Shown: positions 1 through 55,100 of the stretch, in pieces
How the letters are laid out: each line of letters starts with the position of its first letter
How positions within the stretch are numbered: position 1 is the first letter of the stretch
Assembly: GCA_032191485.1 (NCBI GenBank)
Contig: JAVDOI010000003.1
Coordinates: 19,842,149-19,906,148, forward strand
DNA length: 64,000 bases
Direction: 5' to 3'
From: Leptoclinus maculatus
Taxonomy: Eukaryota > Chordata > Actinopteri > Perciformes > Stichaeidae
Notes under the pieces: generated by a model
Seen by the model: the letters and a program-made list of their open reading frames with translations, nothing else
Told to the model about the DNA's origin: nothing
The model's database searches: none
Position numbers and translations under genes: made by a program

Positions 1-43161
<43,161 letters not shown>

Positions 43162-43560
43162 AGCTTTACTAACGCTTTCCTTTTATTGTGGGAAGCCAAA
43201 TGGTGCATTAATATTGGAATAATAATAATAACTTTATTAGCACCTTTTTAAAAAACTAAGAATAACACGTGAATATAAAAACATAATAAAACATAAGTAA
43301 AGATGACAGAGGAAATTTAACTTACACTTACAAAGTGCTTTTATTTAAGTGCCTCACAGAAAATGCAGAACCCATTGACGAGCTAGAACACAAACCTTTG
43401 TCCAATCTGCTCTAAATTTTAATATGTTCTTCCTTTAACGATGCTTCACATTTCTTCCAAGTTTCATGAAAATCAGGCCGGTGGTTTTTCCGTAATCTTG
43501 CTGACAATCTGACAAACTGAACCGGTAATAATGAGCTATAATACAACTAGAATAAATAAA
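43162..43560 (+). other. Probable sptbn5 3' UTR
   Basis: Sequence after the spectrin stop. Overlapping AATAAA signals at 43551 and 43555 are the first good polyadenylation candidates. No other feature recognised. Confidence 0.35.
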
Positions 43561-45002
43561 CTCTGAGCACACGGTTCACTCTTGACGTTGAACAGACTAA
43601 ATCTCAACTAAAGGTCACCTTACTGACTTTTACCAGATCAGTGGAGTTCTGTCCACTGAGGACGGCAGAGAGATGCAGTTGAAAGCTCAGGAAAAAAGGG
43701 AGTAAATGGACCTTCAGTTAACTTTTAAACACGTTGAGTTGTTTGTTTCAGAAGGATTCACTCAACAATCGATCTCTGGAGTTTGGTAGTACTAGTATTT
43801 CTGCTTCTACCACCCGTTGTACTAGTATTAGTATTTATGTGTGGTAGTAGTGGTAGTTGTAGGAGAAGTATTTCTGCTACTACAACCGGTGGTATTAGTG
43901 GTAAAGTAGTAGTATTTCTGCTTCTACCACTGGCAGTACTAGTTGTAGTATTTCTGCTTCTACCACTGGTGGTAGTAGTGGTAGTACTTGTTGTAGTATT
44001 CATGTATTTCTACACAAACTCTGAGCTCGGAACCGTGTTTCCATGGCGACAACCAGTGACGCTCTGAGAATATTTTTAAAAAAAAAGTCTTAATTTATAA
44101 TAAACTATTTATAGAACATTTATCAAAATAAAGTGCTTCACAGAGAAATAAACAGTTGGCTCAGATGAAATCAATAAATAATAATAATCAATAAAAGCTT
44201 CAGCTAGAGACGAACATGTAGTCATGAAGAGCCTTCAATCAATAATCAATAAGATCAAATCAATCAGACGATCTTCATCTTCTTCATCTCGTCACATTTA
44301 AAGGTTTTCATGAAACGAACACAAACATCCTCCGGCTGCTTTGATTCTGATCAATAAGTCTCATCGTCATTCAGGATGTTTAGAGGGAATAAAGCCGATT
44401 GAAGAGATTCATTCAGACAGTTTATGAATCATAAACATGTGATGTCATCGTGATGTATTGATTCTCTCAGATAATAAACTAATATTAAACTCATTAAGTT
44501 AATTTAACTGCACTGAATGTTTTTGATTAAATATTTAATCCACGTTTCCTCCTTGACTTCCTGTTTTTATTTTTCCTCTCAGAGATCTCGTTGTGATCAA
44601 TAAACAGTTTATTGATCAATACATCAATAGATCAATAAACAGTTAATTGATGTATTGATCTATTGATGTATCGATATATCGATGTATTGATGTATTGATC
44701 CAGAGTGTGTTTTCATCTGCTGGTACGTTCTCCCTCCAGGTGATAGCCACAGCCGACTCTTTAAAACACGTCTATTGTTCATGTTTTTAATACTTTTGTT
44801 TGACTGTTGCAGTACTTTGCTTTTTATTTTTATTGTCTCTCACTATGTTTATTGTACAGAAGCCCTGAGAGGCAAAAAACTAAACAATATAATTTCAAAG
44901 TTTGATGTTTTTAACAGTTTTCTCTTGTTTGTGACGAAAGAACCGAGAACAAAAAAGAATCGTTTTTCTGTTTCCTTCATTTGTTTTCTTCATCTGTGAA
45001 AC

Positions 45003-45330
45003 ACGTGAAGGTGGTACTTGTACTCTAACATATTATTTTCACAGTGTACTATTAGTACTTGTACTCTAACATAGTATTTTCACAGTGTACTATTAGTACT
45101 TGTACTCTAACATAGTATTTTTACAGTGTACTAGTAGTACTTGTACTCTTAACAGACCATTTCCACAATCTAGTAGTAGTACATGTACTCTAACATGGTA
45201 TTTTTATTGTGTAGTAGTAGTACATGTACTCTAACATGGTATTTTTATTGTGTAGTAGTAGTACTTGTTTTCTAACAGAGTATTTCACAGTTTGATATTG
45301 GTACATTTACTCTAACAGTGTAGTCGTAGT
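45003..45330 (+). repeat. 41-bp GTACTTGTACTCTAACATAG minisatellite
   Basis: About seven units, each with a GTACTTGTACTCTAACA core and TATTTTCACAGTGT half; decays to a GTA triplet run at 45325-45346. Confidence 0.93.
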
Positions 45331-46022
45331 AGTAGTAGTAGTAGTAGGCGGCCTACTGTATATCCTACTGAGACAGAGGTGTAGTTCCTCCCGCCGCCTC
45401 ACGGTGTCGCTGTCGGAGCACTAATGACCCGGTTCGTCTCGTCTCTCCCGGTCTCAGACTGCGGCTCCAGCCGGCTGATCATCCGTCACTTTAACACGTG
45501 AAACATTTAAATACACAACAAATAATTATAAAGATAAACTAATCACAATATCCTAATATTAATGTATCAAATATAAATGAGTAGCTACATTACTGTAATC
45601 AAATATATATTATTATCACAATATGTATTTTATTTCATTGCAAAGCGTTTTATTTTAATAATACATTTGTAAAAATGTAATTCAAACCCTAAATAGTTAA
45701 ATAATAAAACAGTAAAATAATAATGAGTATCAGAAAGTTTATTTTACACATTAAAAGCCTCTAAACGTTTGTTGTTTATTAAATTAATGAGTTTAATCAG
45801 AAACTTCAGGATGTTTTTTTTTTTTATCTTTAATGATATAAAAAGTCTTAAATCTCCTTCGACTCTTAATGTCATTTAAAGGTGAAATTAAAGGACTTTA
45901 AATCTTTAATTTTTGTGTCGGACTCTTTTTGTCCCTCCGGGCCTCCGTCTGATCCCCGCTTCAACATTCAGCTCACGAGACAGAAAAGAAATCAGCGGGA
46001 GGTCCGAGACCAACCTGTCTGA

Positions 46023-46155
46023 TACAAACCAGTTCAACAACCAGTTCAACAACAAGTTTAACCAGTTCAACCAGTTTAACCAGCTCAATAACCAGTTCAA
46101 CCAGTTTAACCAGCTCAATAACCTGTTCAACCAGTTTAACCAGTTCAATAACCAG
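46023..46155 (+). repeat. CAACCAGTTTAACCAGTT 9-mer array
   Basis: About 15 imperfect 9-base units. It translates as an Asn/Phe/Gln-rich string, but there is no supporting gene structure. Confidence 0.9.
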
Positions 46156-47439
46156 CTCCATGTTTCCATGTTTCACTGGACAGATTCGTTCTAAAGAAGG
46201 AAAATAAATTATAAAGTCTGTATTTTATTTGCTTTCTGCTGCAGATACTTATTTAATTATTTATTTATATATGTATTTACTTATTTATTTATGTAAATAA
46301 TTAATTATGTAATAATTATGTAAGTAATAAATTCTGTCGGTTGCAGAGGATTCAAATAAAATGTTATTTTTGGGGGTTTTCTCCTTCAAAGAAACACAAT
46401 ATTTAGCTAATTGAATTTTCAAAAATAAAAGTTGTTTATTGAAGCAGCCAAAGACTAAAAACTATTTCGTGTCAATATGTTTAAATGTGAATGTTTTAGG
46501 CCACAAAACATGACGTCATGAAGGATGAAACGGTGACTAAAAAGTGAGTCAGCATTATTTATTCTCTAACTGTGAAAAATACGTTTTCTTATTTAAATTA
46601 GTATGAGATGATTTACAGTTTTGTTTCTGATCATTTAAGTTTAAGCAAACTTTAATATAATGTTTAAATAACGTTATCTTTCATGATGAATACATTATAC
46701 AGCAGCTTCAACATAAATAATGTTTATTATATGAAATATCATAAAAGGTTTTTATAAAGCTTTATAAAATAAAGCTTGAACGCTTCTGATCAGACGGTTT
46801 ATTCACAAACACACAAAACGTGTATTTAATTTAATGTGTACTGATATTAGTACATTTACTTTGAAATACTAACGGCTCAAAAGCTGAATTTGTGTCAAAT
46901 ATTCAGAAAATAAGTTTAAAGTTTTAATGTTTGTTCCTCCAGATCAAATATAAATTAAACTCTTCAGAAACACGTGACACAGAAACAAACAATGTTTAAA
47001 ATAAATCGATCAGACTGAATGTAAACATCTGTGTTGATGTAGTTCCTGTTTCCGCTGCCGGGAGGCGCCTTATGTCTTCTTCTCCTCCTGTCTGCTCGTG
47101 ATCTGATTTATTATCTCACAACTTCCCTTCAAGCCTTAAAGCCAATGATAATAACAACAACAACAACAACAACAATAATAATAATAGTAACAACAATAAC
47201 GACGACGACAACGATGATGATGATGATAAATCTGAGGCCGTTTCTTGTAGACTCTCGTCCTCCAGATGAACAACCTTCATGATTAATTTCTCCTTCAGCT
47301 CCTCAGACAGAACGGAGGTCACAGGTCACAGCAGGAGGAAGGTTCTGGTTCCTGAACTGAACCGGATCAACAAGGTTCTGTTCAGGTTCTGTTCAGGTTC
47401 AGACACTGAACACGATAGAAGCTCCATTTAGAAACCTGC

Positions 47440-48365
47440 AGTTCATCTTAAAGAGTCCTTAAATCCCTGAAGCCCCATTAGAACCCCACAAACACCCCAA
47501 GATCTCCCTGAAGAACCACCAAAGCCCCGTAAGAACTCCTGGAACCTCCTTGAAATAATAAACCCTGGAAGTCATTATGGACCCTTTAAATCCCCTGGAA
47601 GACCTTTTAAGAACCAACAAAACCCCTTAACATGCCTGAAACACTGCTGGAACCCCTTAAAGAACTACAGGAACCCCCTTAATGACATTAAGCATCCTTA
47701 AAACCCCTGGAACCCACTCAGGACTCTTGGAACCACATTCTCAGCATGTGAATACCCCTGAAACCCCTTATGGACTTCTAAAAACCCCTTATGAACTCCA
47801 CTTTACTCTGTAACCCTCTTACAAACCTAAGGAACCCCTTAAGGGCTGCCAGAACCCCCTTAAGTACCAAAGGAACTCCCTTAATGACATTCAACTTCCT
47901 TAAAACCCCTGGAACCCACTTAGGACTAGGAAACCCAATCTCACTCTGTGAATACCCCTGAAACCCCTTAATAACTCCTAGAACCCCATTATGAACTCCA
48001 CTTAAACTCCACTTTAACTCAACCCTCTTACAAACCTAAGGAACCCCGTAAGGGCTACCAGAACCTGTTTAAGAACCACAACATCTCCTTTAAGAGGCCA
48101 CAAAGTATTCTTAAAACTCATACTTCAGAACCCAAAGAAACTGCTGCTGGAACCCTGATAAGAACCACAGGAGCATCTTAATAGATTTCCCTTTTAAGGA
48201 ACCCTGAAACACCCTCAACCCTTGAATCCCCCTTAAGAACTCCATGAACAACTCAAAGGCCCCCTAAAACATTTTAGGAACCTTTTTCCCAAACCTTGTA
48301 AAGACCCAGTGGAACATCCTCAAGGACCCCAAAAACCAAACGGCACAGCTGGAACCATTGAAGGC
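47440..48365. repeat. CCTTAA / AACCCCTGGAACC degenerate satellite upstream of foxg1
   Basis: About 0.9 kb built from short drifting motifs (CCTTAAGAACC, AACCCCTGGAACC). A higher-order unit of about 210 bases is recognisable twice: 47650-47850 and 47860-48070 share CTTAATGACATT, AAAACCCCTGGAACCCACT, GTGAATACCCCTGAAACCCC and CTCTTACAAACCTAAGGAAC in the same order. Confidence 0.85.
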
Positions 48366-49197
48366 GTCACATGAATCCAGAGGTCAGAGGTCAGAGGTCA
48401 CCTTCATGTTCCTTTCTCTCTGATATATTTATATATTTATATATATATATATATATGTATATATGAAACGTGTAGAACACCATGGATTCATCATCATTCG
48501 TGTAAATGATCTTAACTTTGTGGAGCATCAGGTGAGTGTTTTCTGCGTTATTGTATTAAATGAAACGTTGAAGAGATCTTTAACGTTTCTAAAGAACCGA
48601 CTCTTATTGTTCTCCTCTTTTATTACTTTACTGTTTATTTCAGAACTTGCTTGTTTATCTGCAGATCTTTATCTATAAATGTCTGAGATTGTGTTCTTAA
48701 ATTCAGAAGGAAACGGACTGAGTCTGGTTTAACTTCCACGTCCTCATCATCACACTGCAGGTTTAAGTCTTTAATGGACTGAGTCTGGTTTCATTAGACG
48801 TCCCACTTGTTGGTCTGTTCTTAAGTTCAGAAGAAAGAGAATGGAGTCTGGTTTGGAGGCTCAACAACAGAGGAGGAAACCTCCCCACACTGAACTGATT
48901 CATCTCTTTCAAAATCCAGAAGAAAATCAACTGAGTCTGTTTTCATTTGTCCAAAGAAAACGTTATTTTTTACACATTTGCTTCTTTAAATCTAAATTTT
49001 TCTTTTCCAACAACCAACAGAAGTCTCTTCACTTCTCTTCTCTTCACTTCTCTTCTCTTCACTTCTCTTCACTTCCACCTTTTCATTTTTACGGTTCAAA
49101 CCAGAAACCGTTTCAGATTCATGACGAAGCTGCAGGTGAAGCAAACGTTAAAAACACCTGTTTGGATGCTGCAGAGTCCTCACACACACACACACAC

Positions 49198-49263
<66 letters not shown>

Positions 49264-51239
49264 TCCAAACTCTGCTCACATCTTCAGCTTCTGTGAACAA
49301 ACAAACAAACAGTTTGTTTACTTCAGTGTGTCACATAGAAGCGGACAAACAAACAGCAAGTTAAACTACCCCATCAAAATAAAAGCATGGCGTAAAAAAG
49401 ACGAACATTAGTCCTGGAATTAGATTCGTGACGCGTTTTTACGCAAGAAAATGCACCGCGTGGACGTAATATTTGCCCTTATTATTATTACTTATTTAAT
49501 TCTTTATACATTTATTATTTTCCTTGGGTTCATTCTTGAACTTTAAGATGACAGTTTGACCAAAAATCACAAACCGTCTGTGACTGAAAGCTCCGGGAAA
49601 GCCACGTTGGTCGTCCGTTTAGTTCTCTTTTAGTTTATATAATAATTGTTTTGTCAGCAGCTCACCTCTCCCCTGTTATTAATGTGAAAATACCACGAAG
49701 ATAACAACACATGAATAAACATTTTACAAACTCCCACTTTTAGTCCAAAAATATCAACAACAAATAAAACAGAAAATAATCATAAAGAAAAAATATTAAA
49801 ACATTCAAGCTGATATGTTTCATCTTCAATCAGCTTTAAAAAACCCTCCAGACTGAAATAAAACCATTATAGCCTACTGTGTATATTGTTTTCATGTATT
49901 TGGTTTCTGGCTCCGCCTCCATCCGTCTCATTATTATATTTATTTCATTTTTATTTTATTATTTATCATCAACGGCTCAGTGACGCGTCGGTGTCTCGGG
50001 GCGTAAACACCGGCTCCGGGTCTCCGACCTCCGGCTGCTCCTCCGACAGGAAACATGTTCATCCGGAGATTCAAAATAAAATACATTAACATTAACATCT
50101 TTAGTTCATGTTTAGTTTGATGAACTGCAGCGAATCTTTGGATTCTGGAGATATTTTTAAATAACAGAAGAAACACTGAACTGCTGTTTGTTTTACACAT
50201 AAAGAGTTCAAACCGCCTTAAAAGAGTCAAAAGAGCCGTTTACGTTCAGCTTAAAGGATTTAAGGTGGACGCACCGAGTTTCATGTCTATATGTTTATAC
50301 ATGCAGGACCATTTATAGCAGTAATAAATACTAGTGATAGTACTAACACCCGGCAGTACAACAGTAGTTGTACTTATACTTCACATTTTATATTTTGCAG
50401 CAGAACCTGTACTGCACTAGTAACTGTAGTAGTAGTAGTATTCAGTAGTAGTAGTACTATCCGTCATAATAAACAAAATATCTGTGAGACATTTTGAGGA
50501 GAATGTTTTTATTTATTTACTGTCACGTGTTTACGGCCCTCGTGGTCACGTGGTAAAATATAATTTATATGTACTAATAATGTTGGTGCCAATTAATACT
50601 AATTCTAGTATTCTGATATGTATTTGAACAGCAGGAAAACTGCTCTAGTTCATAGTACTAGTACTACTAGTGGTGTACTACTATATGTAGTACTAGCAGC
50701 AGCACTCATCGTACTCTGATAGTATTATTAGAGTCGCAGGGCAAAGATCTTTAATTCACACTCCAATAATCCAGTTTATCTTTCTGTTGAAACTATTGAC
50801 ATTTTATTTATTTATTCGGTTAAATGTTTTTGTGTTTAAACTTCTAAATATATTTTAGTTTCACTGCAGAAAAAACAGGAAACAGATAAAAACTGTTTAA
50901 ATAATTATTGTGTCATAAATCAGCTTTTAGAATAAATGTGAGAATATAAATCAGAATATGTGACCTCAGTGTGTATTATTGTAGTATTATTGTAGCAGTA
51001 GATTACACGAGGGAGTGGTGGTGGTGTACTTTTACTGGTAGTGGTGGTGGTACCAGTAGTAGTAGCTGTATAGCTGTAGTACTAGCAGACACAGTAGTAG
51101 TATTTGAATTTAAAGATGAAATGTGTCAAAATGTTTCTCCAAAATAGAAAAAGTGAAATAAATCCAGTTGTAAATATAAAATAAATCATCCTTCAGAGGT
51201 TATAAATGTTATTTAATGTTTTCTTAAACATTAGTAATA
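48366..51239. other. Intergenic DNA upstream of foxg1, no gene recognised
   Basis: Contains an ATATAT run (48425-48460), repeated GGACTGAGTCTGGTTT phrases (48715-48850), a CTTCACTTCTCTTCT array (49025-49075), a CA microsatellite (49180-49261) and TAGTAGTAGTACT runs (50415-50460, 50655-50710, 51045-51110). The open frames overlapping the CA run are artefacts. Confidence 0.7.
49180..49261. repeat. CA microsatellite
   Basis: About 40 CA units with one CG interruption. Confidence 0.97.
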
Positions 51240-51660
51240 AAACATGTTTCGTTTCCGTTTTTAAAGTGTCCTCGCGCGGCCTCCAGCTCTCCACTTTGTG
51301 TTCACGTGAGATTCTGCTCCACCATGAATCCGCCGGGAGGAAACCGTCGAACCTCCCCGACATGAGTCGCCGTGTTTCCGGCTCTCCGGCGCGTGTTTTA
51401 CGCGCGTTTTTACGCACGGAGCAGCGGCTCTGGAGGAGCAGCCGATCGGTCTGACACACAAATCACCTCCGTGTGTCCTGACCGTGTCCGCGTGCCCTCC
51501 GGATCCCCTCTCTGTTTATTTTCCCTCCGGTTTGGATGTAAACAGTTTGGAACACGGCGAAGGGGAAAATATTTGAATCGGAGGAGTGTAAATATGAGGA
51601 GCGGCGGGGATTTGGGTGTATACGCATGCACGGTGTGTGTTTTCCAGCGACGGGTTTAGT
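51240..51660 (+). promoter_or_regulatory. CpG-rich block upstream of foxg1
   Basis: About 1 kb before the foxg1 ATG, this stretch is visibly rich in CpG (CTCGCGCGGCCTCC, GGCGCGTGTTTTACGCGCG) inside otherwise AT-rich DNA. No coding signal is convincing. It may be a distal promoter CpG island or an untranslated 5' exon of foxg1. Confidence 0.45.
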
Positions 51661-52080
51661 TTAGGTGGGGGAGAGAAAGGGAGGGGTGAGGCGAGTGTTG
51701 ATAGGGTGAGTTTGTTTTCTACGCTGCAAAAAGTCTCCGTGTTGGTGAGAGACTCCGTGCGTAAAACGAGCTGAAAGTCTCTTTTTTTGGTCCAGAAAAG
51801 ATCTGAAAAATTATGCAGAATTATGATAGAAAATTCTATATTTTTAAATAACATTGAATTTATTTAACAAATCAAGAGTTTGTGCTTTTAAATGAGACTG
51901 AATTGTGAGCTGGAGACTCAAGTTTTTAGATAGAAAATGCAACAAAAAAAACGTTTCGCTTTGGAGAAAAATAAAAATCCGATCTGACAGATTTTCCGGT
52001 TTATTTTCATCAAGTTATTATTTTTTTAGACTCCATTAGACATTAAAAAAGAGCCTCCTCTTGTCGGGCACTTTTTGCAG

Positions 52081-52488
52081 CGTGCACGGCTTTGGTGGAT
52101 GTGTGTGTTTCCCCGAGCGCCCTGATTGGCTGAGAGCGCAGAGGACGCCTTAATATTTAATACTAATGTCCCCCTGGTTGGCTGAGGACTGGAAAGGTCC
52201 AACCAATGTTTTTGACTCGCTTTAGTGGCTGCGGCTCCTTAATTAATTGCAGCTATCTGTCTCCTATCGATGTGTGTGTACATGTGTGTTGTGTGTGTGT
52301 GTGTTGTGTTTCCTCTTTTCTCCCCAAACCGAACATGAAATAGTTTGTTGGGCTATACTTTCTTTCTTCCTGTCGTTCCCCCCTTCCTTCCTCCCCGTCC
52401 TGGTTCGCGGGCGCAGACCGGACAGATTGAGACCCAGCTGTGTTCGTCGCTTCTGCTCGTTGCCATTTTCCCCCCTCATTGCCCGGTG
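52081..52488 (+). promoter_or_regulatory. Probable foxg1 proximal promoter / 5' UTR
   Basis: Immediately upstream of the ATG. Contains an inverted CCAAT box (ATTGG at 52125), a second TTGGCTGAG repeat at about 52178, a direct CCAAT at 52203 and an AT-rich TTAATTAATT homeodomain-type site at 52239, followed by a GT microsatellite (about 52270-52312) and a pyrimidine-rich leader. Two near-identical TTGGCTGAG motifs within 60 bases suggest NF-Y-type promoter elements. The transcription start cannot be fixed from sequence alone. Confidence 0.5.
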
Positions 52489-53808
52489 ATGTTGGATATG
52501 GGAGAGCGCAAAGAGGTGAAAATGATTCCCAAATCGTCGTTCAGTATAAACAGTTTGGTGCCGGAGGCCGTGCAAAGCGACAACAACAACCACCAGAACC
52601 AGCAGCACCAGCACCAGCACCACCAGAACCACCACCTCCACCACATCCACCGGCCCGGCGGCGGCGGTGGCGCGGACGAAGCCGAGCAGAAGGCTCCTCT
52701 CCCGGCCGCGCAGCAGGACGGCAAAGCGGATCCTAAAAGTGACTCCTCGAGCCAGGAGAGCTGCCCGGACGAGAAGGAGAAGTCGGAGGAGAAGAAGGAG
52801 GGGAAGGACGGGGACGCCGGAGGGAAAGACGGCGAGAAGAAGAGCGGCAAGTACGAAAAACCTCCGTTCAGCTACAACGCGCTCATCATGATGGCGATCC
52901 GGCAGAGTCCGGAGAAGAGGCTCACCCTGAACGGCATCTACGAGTTCATCATGAAGAACTTCCCGTACTACCGGGAGAACAAGCAGGGCTGGCAGAACTC
53001 CATCCGGCACAACCTCAGCCTGAACAAGTGCTTCGTCAAGGTGCCGCGGCACTACGACGACCCGGGAAAAGGGAACTACTGGATGCTGGACCCGAGCAGC
53101 GACGACGTCTTCATCGGCGGAACCACCGGGAAGCTGCGGCGGCGCTCCACCACGTCCCGGGCAAAGCTGGCCTTTAAGCGGGGCGCGCGGCTGACCTCCG
53201 GGCTGACCTTTATGGACCGTGCCGGATCCCTGTACTGGCCCATGTCCCCCTTTCTGTCCCTGCACCACCCGCGGGCCGGCAGTGCCCTGGGCTACAACGG
53301 TACCTCCTCGGGCTACCCGGGTCACCCCATGTCCTACAGCACCATGCTCACGCAGAACATGAGCAACAGCCACTCGTCGTTTCCGTCCTCCAACGGGCTC
53401 AGCATGGACCGGCTGGTCGGCGGGGATCTCCCCTACGCGACGCACCACCTGACGGCAGCGGCCCTGGCGGCCTCTGCGGTGCCCTGCGGCCTCTCCGTGC
53501 CTTGCTCCGGGGCCACGTACTCCCTCAACCCGTGCTCGGTCAACCTGCTGTCCGGACAGACCAGTTACTTTTTCCCCCACGTGCCGCACCCGTCCATGAC
53601 CGCGCAGTCCGGCGTCGGCTCCTTGCAGGCCGCCCGGGCTTCGGCCTCCAATTCCCCGCAGGCTCCGTCCTCCTCGCTGCAGTGTGACTCTCTGAGGTCG
53701 ACTCTGTCCGGCTCTCTGCCGGCCTTCTCCTCGGGACTCTCCGGAGGTTTGTCTGACTATTTTACGCATCAAACTCAGGGTCCGACCTCCAACCCGCTGA
53801 TCCACTAA
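52489..53808 (+). CDS. foxg1: Forkhead box G1 transcription factor (BF-1)
   Basis: An intronless 439-codon ORF, ATG 52489, TAA 53806-53808. The N-terminus MLDMGERKEVKMIPKSSFSI is the FOXG1 signature and includes an eh1-like FSINSLV (residues 18-24). A short Asn/Gln/His-rich tract (about 32-54) and an acidic/Lys-rich linker follow. The forkhead domain spans about residues 123-213: KPPFSYNALIMMAIRQSPEK, recognition helix NSIRHNLSLN (170-179), and the basic wing KLRRRSTTSRAKLAFKRGAR. YWPMSPFLSLHHP (249-261) lies in the Groucho/TLE-binding region, and the end GGLSDYFTHQ...NPLIH matches the family. FOXG1 is a nuclear repressor needed for forebrain growth. The frame stays open upstream but has no earlier ATG, which fixes the start. 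The His-rich tract suits the foxg1a-type paralogue rather than other teleost foxg1 copies; that subtype is less certain. Confidence 0.97.
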   Translation: MLDMGERKEVKMIPKSSFSINSLVPEAVQSDNNNHQNQQHQHQHHQNHHLHHIHRPGGGGGADEAEQKAPLPAAQQDGKADPKSDSSSQESCPDEKEKSEEKKEGKDGDAGGKDGEKKSGKYEKPPFSYNALIMMAIRQSPEKRLTLNGIYEFIMKNFPYYRENKQGWQNSIRHNLSLNKCFVKVPRHYDDPGKGNYWMLDPSSDDVFIGGTTGKLRRRSTTSRAKLAFKRGARLTSGLTFMDRAGSLYWPMSPFLSLHHPRAGSALGYNGTSSGYPGHPMSYSTMLTQNMSNSHSSFPSSNGLSMDRLVGGDLPYATHHLTAAALAASAVPCGLSVPCSGATYSLNPCSVNLLSGQTSYFFPHVPHPSMTAQSGVGSLQAARASASNSPQAPSSSLQCDSLRSTLSGSLPAFSSGLSGGLSDYFTHQTQGPTSNPLIH

Positions 53809-55100
53809 CACCCTCCATCCATCCATGAAAACCCGTAAAATGACTGGAACTGTAAGTTGGAACATTTTACACTGAACATTTACATTGTAAAAAACAATTA
53901 CAAAATTATTATAAACTACCTACTATAGAAAAAAAGAGGAGAAACAAAAAAGAGCAGCAGAGAAACTCAGAAAGCAGCGCTGACGTTTCCAGGTATTTTT
54001 TAATATTAATATTATTATTATTATTATCTCTTCTTCTCCTGCAGGTTTACTTTCTGTGTACATACCGTCTGTTCCTATACGTGTCGGGTTTGTCTGTATA
54101 AAAGTGTCAGCGACGTGCAATGTGACCTGAGCTAAAAAACCGAGAGGATTCTGGGAGGCTGTTTCTGTTCTTGTTGTCGGAGGCTTTACTTTTCATAGAA
54201 TGTGTATTTAAAATAGTTTCATCTAATTTTGAGATTTAAAAAAAAAGGTTAAAATAATAATAATAATAATAATATTTCTAGCCGGTTTTTGTGGCCGCAT
54301 GTTTGCAGTATTATCAGGTCTCGTGCGGGTCAGAAGAATGATTTTATTTTACTAAATTTAAACACATTGTTTTTTTTGCAGCATTGAAATGTGTTTTTTT
54401 TTAAAGCGCTCCCGCCGTTGTGCGGCTGCTCTCTTCATCCCGCAGTTTAGACTCTTCATGTACTTTTAGAGACCAAAGACTCTGTTGTAGTAGAACTCAC
54501 GCAGCTGCAGAAAATGTCCATTTAAACGAGCTTCAGTTCTTCGTTTCTTAAAGTAACAGGAATGTGAGAGGAGAATGTGTGCTGGTGCCGCTGGAGGCTC
54601 TTCGCCTTAAAACCTTCTCGTTTTTATTTTAGATGAAACATTGAAGTTCGTTGGAAAACAGCGTGAATTTAACATGAATTCTGTTTTGAACGCAAACGTC
54701 TCGTTTTGTTGGATATTTTCCGCGGTGCAGCCTGTCACGTGCTTCTGACTGTAAACGTGATCGCCGCTAACAACGGCCTTCACACCTCTTCTTCTTCTTC
54801 TTCTTCTTTTATTTCTATGATTAGTAAAAGAGAGAGAAAATGTCTATTTGTAATTAGAATTGTTTGGGGGTTTCCTTCTTTTCCAAAAGGAAGAACAATG
54901 AAAAAACCCCCGAAGAAGAAGCGCCTCATTATCTAATAATACTTGGAATGATTGTCCTTTATTGTCGTCTCTAAAAACAATTTTTCATGGTTGTGATACT
55001 ATTGTGGTCTTATTCTTATTCCCGTGTTTGTCGCTTACAGAAGTTAAAAAAAGAGAAAAAAATGTTTTAATCATAAAAAAATACAAATAAAAGAATAGGT
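53809..55100 (+). other. Probable foxg1 3' UTR with polyadenylation signal
   Basis: AT-rich sequence after the stop with homopolymer A/T runs and no competing gene. The best polyadenylation signal is AATAAA at 55086-55091, which would give a 3' UTR of about 1.3 kb, in keeping with other FOXG1 genes. The boundary is inferred. Confidence 0.5.

Larger units (their letters stand above)
43561..47430. other. Intergenic DNA after sptbn5, no gene recognised
   Basis: AT-rich sequence with GTAGTAGT and TTCTGCTTCTACCACT tandem runs (43775-44020), an ATTGATGTATTGATC palindromic cluster (44590-44705) and GAT/AAC triplet runs (47140-47230). The frames in the triplet and GTA runs are low-complexity. A short unique GC-rich stretch at 45385-45480 has no identified role. 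Confidence 0.7.

Noticed and set aside
45906..46194. Frames encoding Asn/Phe/Gln or Leu/Asn-rich repeats
   Set aside because: Produced by a 9-bp tandem array; no start context, splice or family support.
48841..49411. Two overlapping frames of about 150 codons upstream of foxg1
   Set aside because: They run through CTTCACTTCT and CA arrays; no domain and both are frame-shifted readings of repeats.
52264..53865. 533-codon open frame on the minus strand opposite foxg1
   Set aside because: It mirrors the GC-rich foxg1 coding exon; composition is Arg/Val/Leu/Gly-rich with no recognisable domain, as expected from an antisense shadow.
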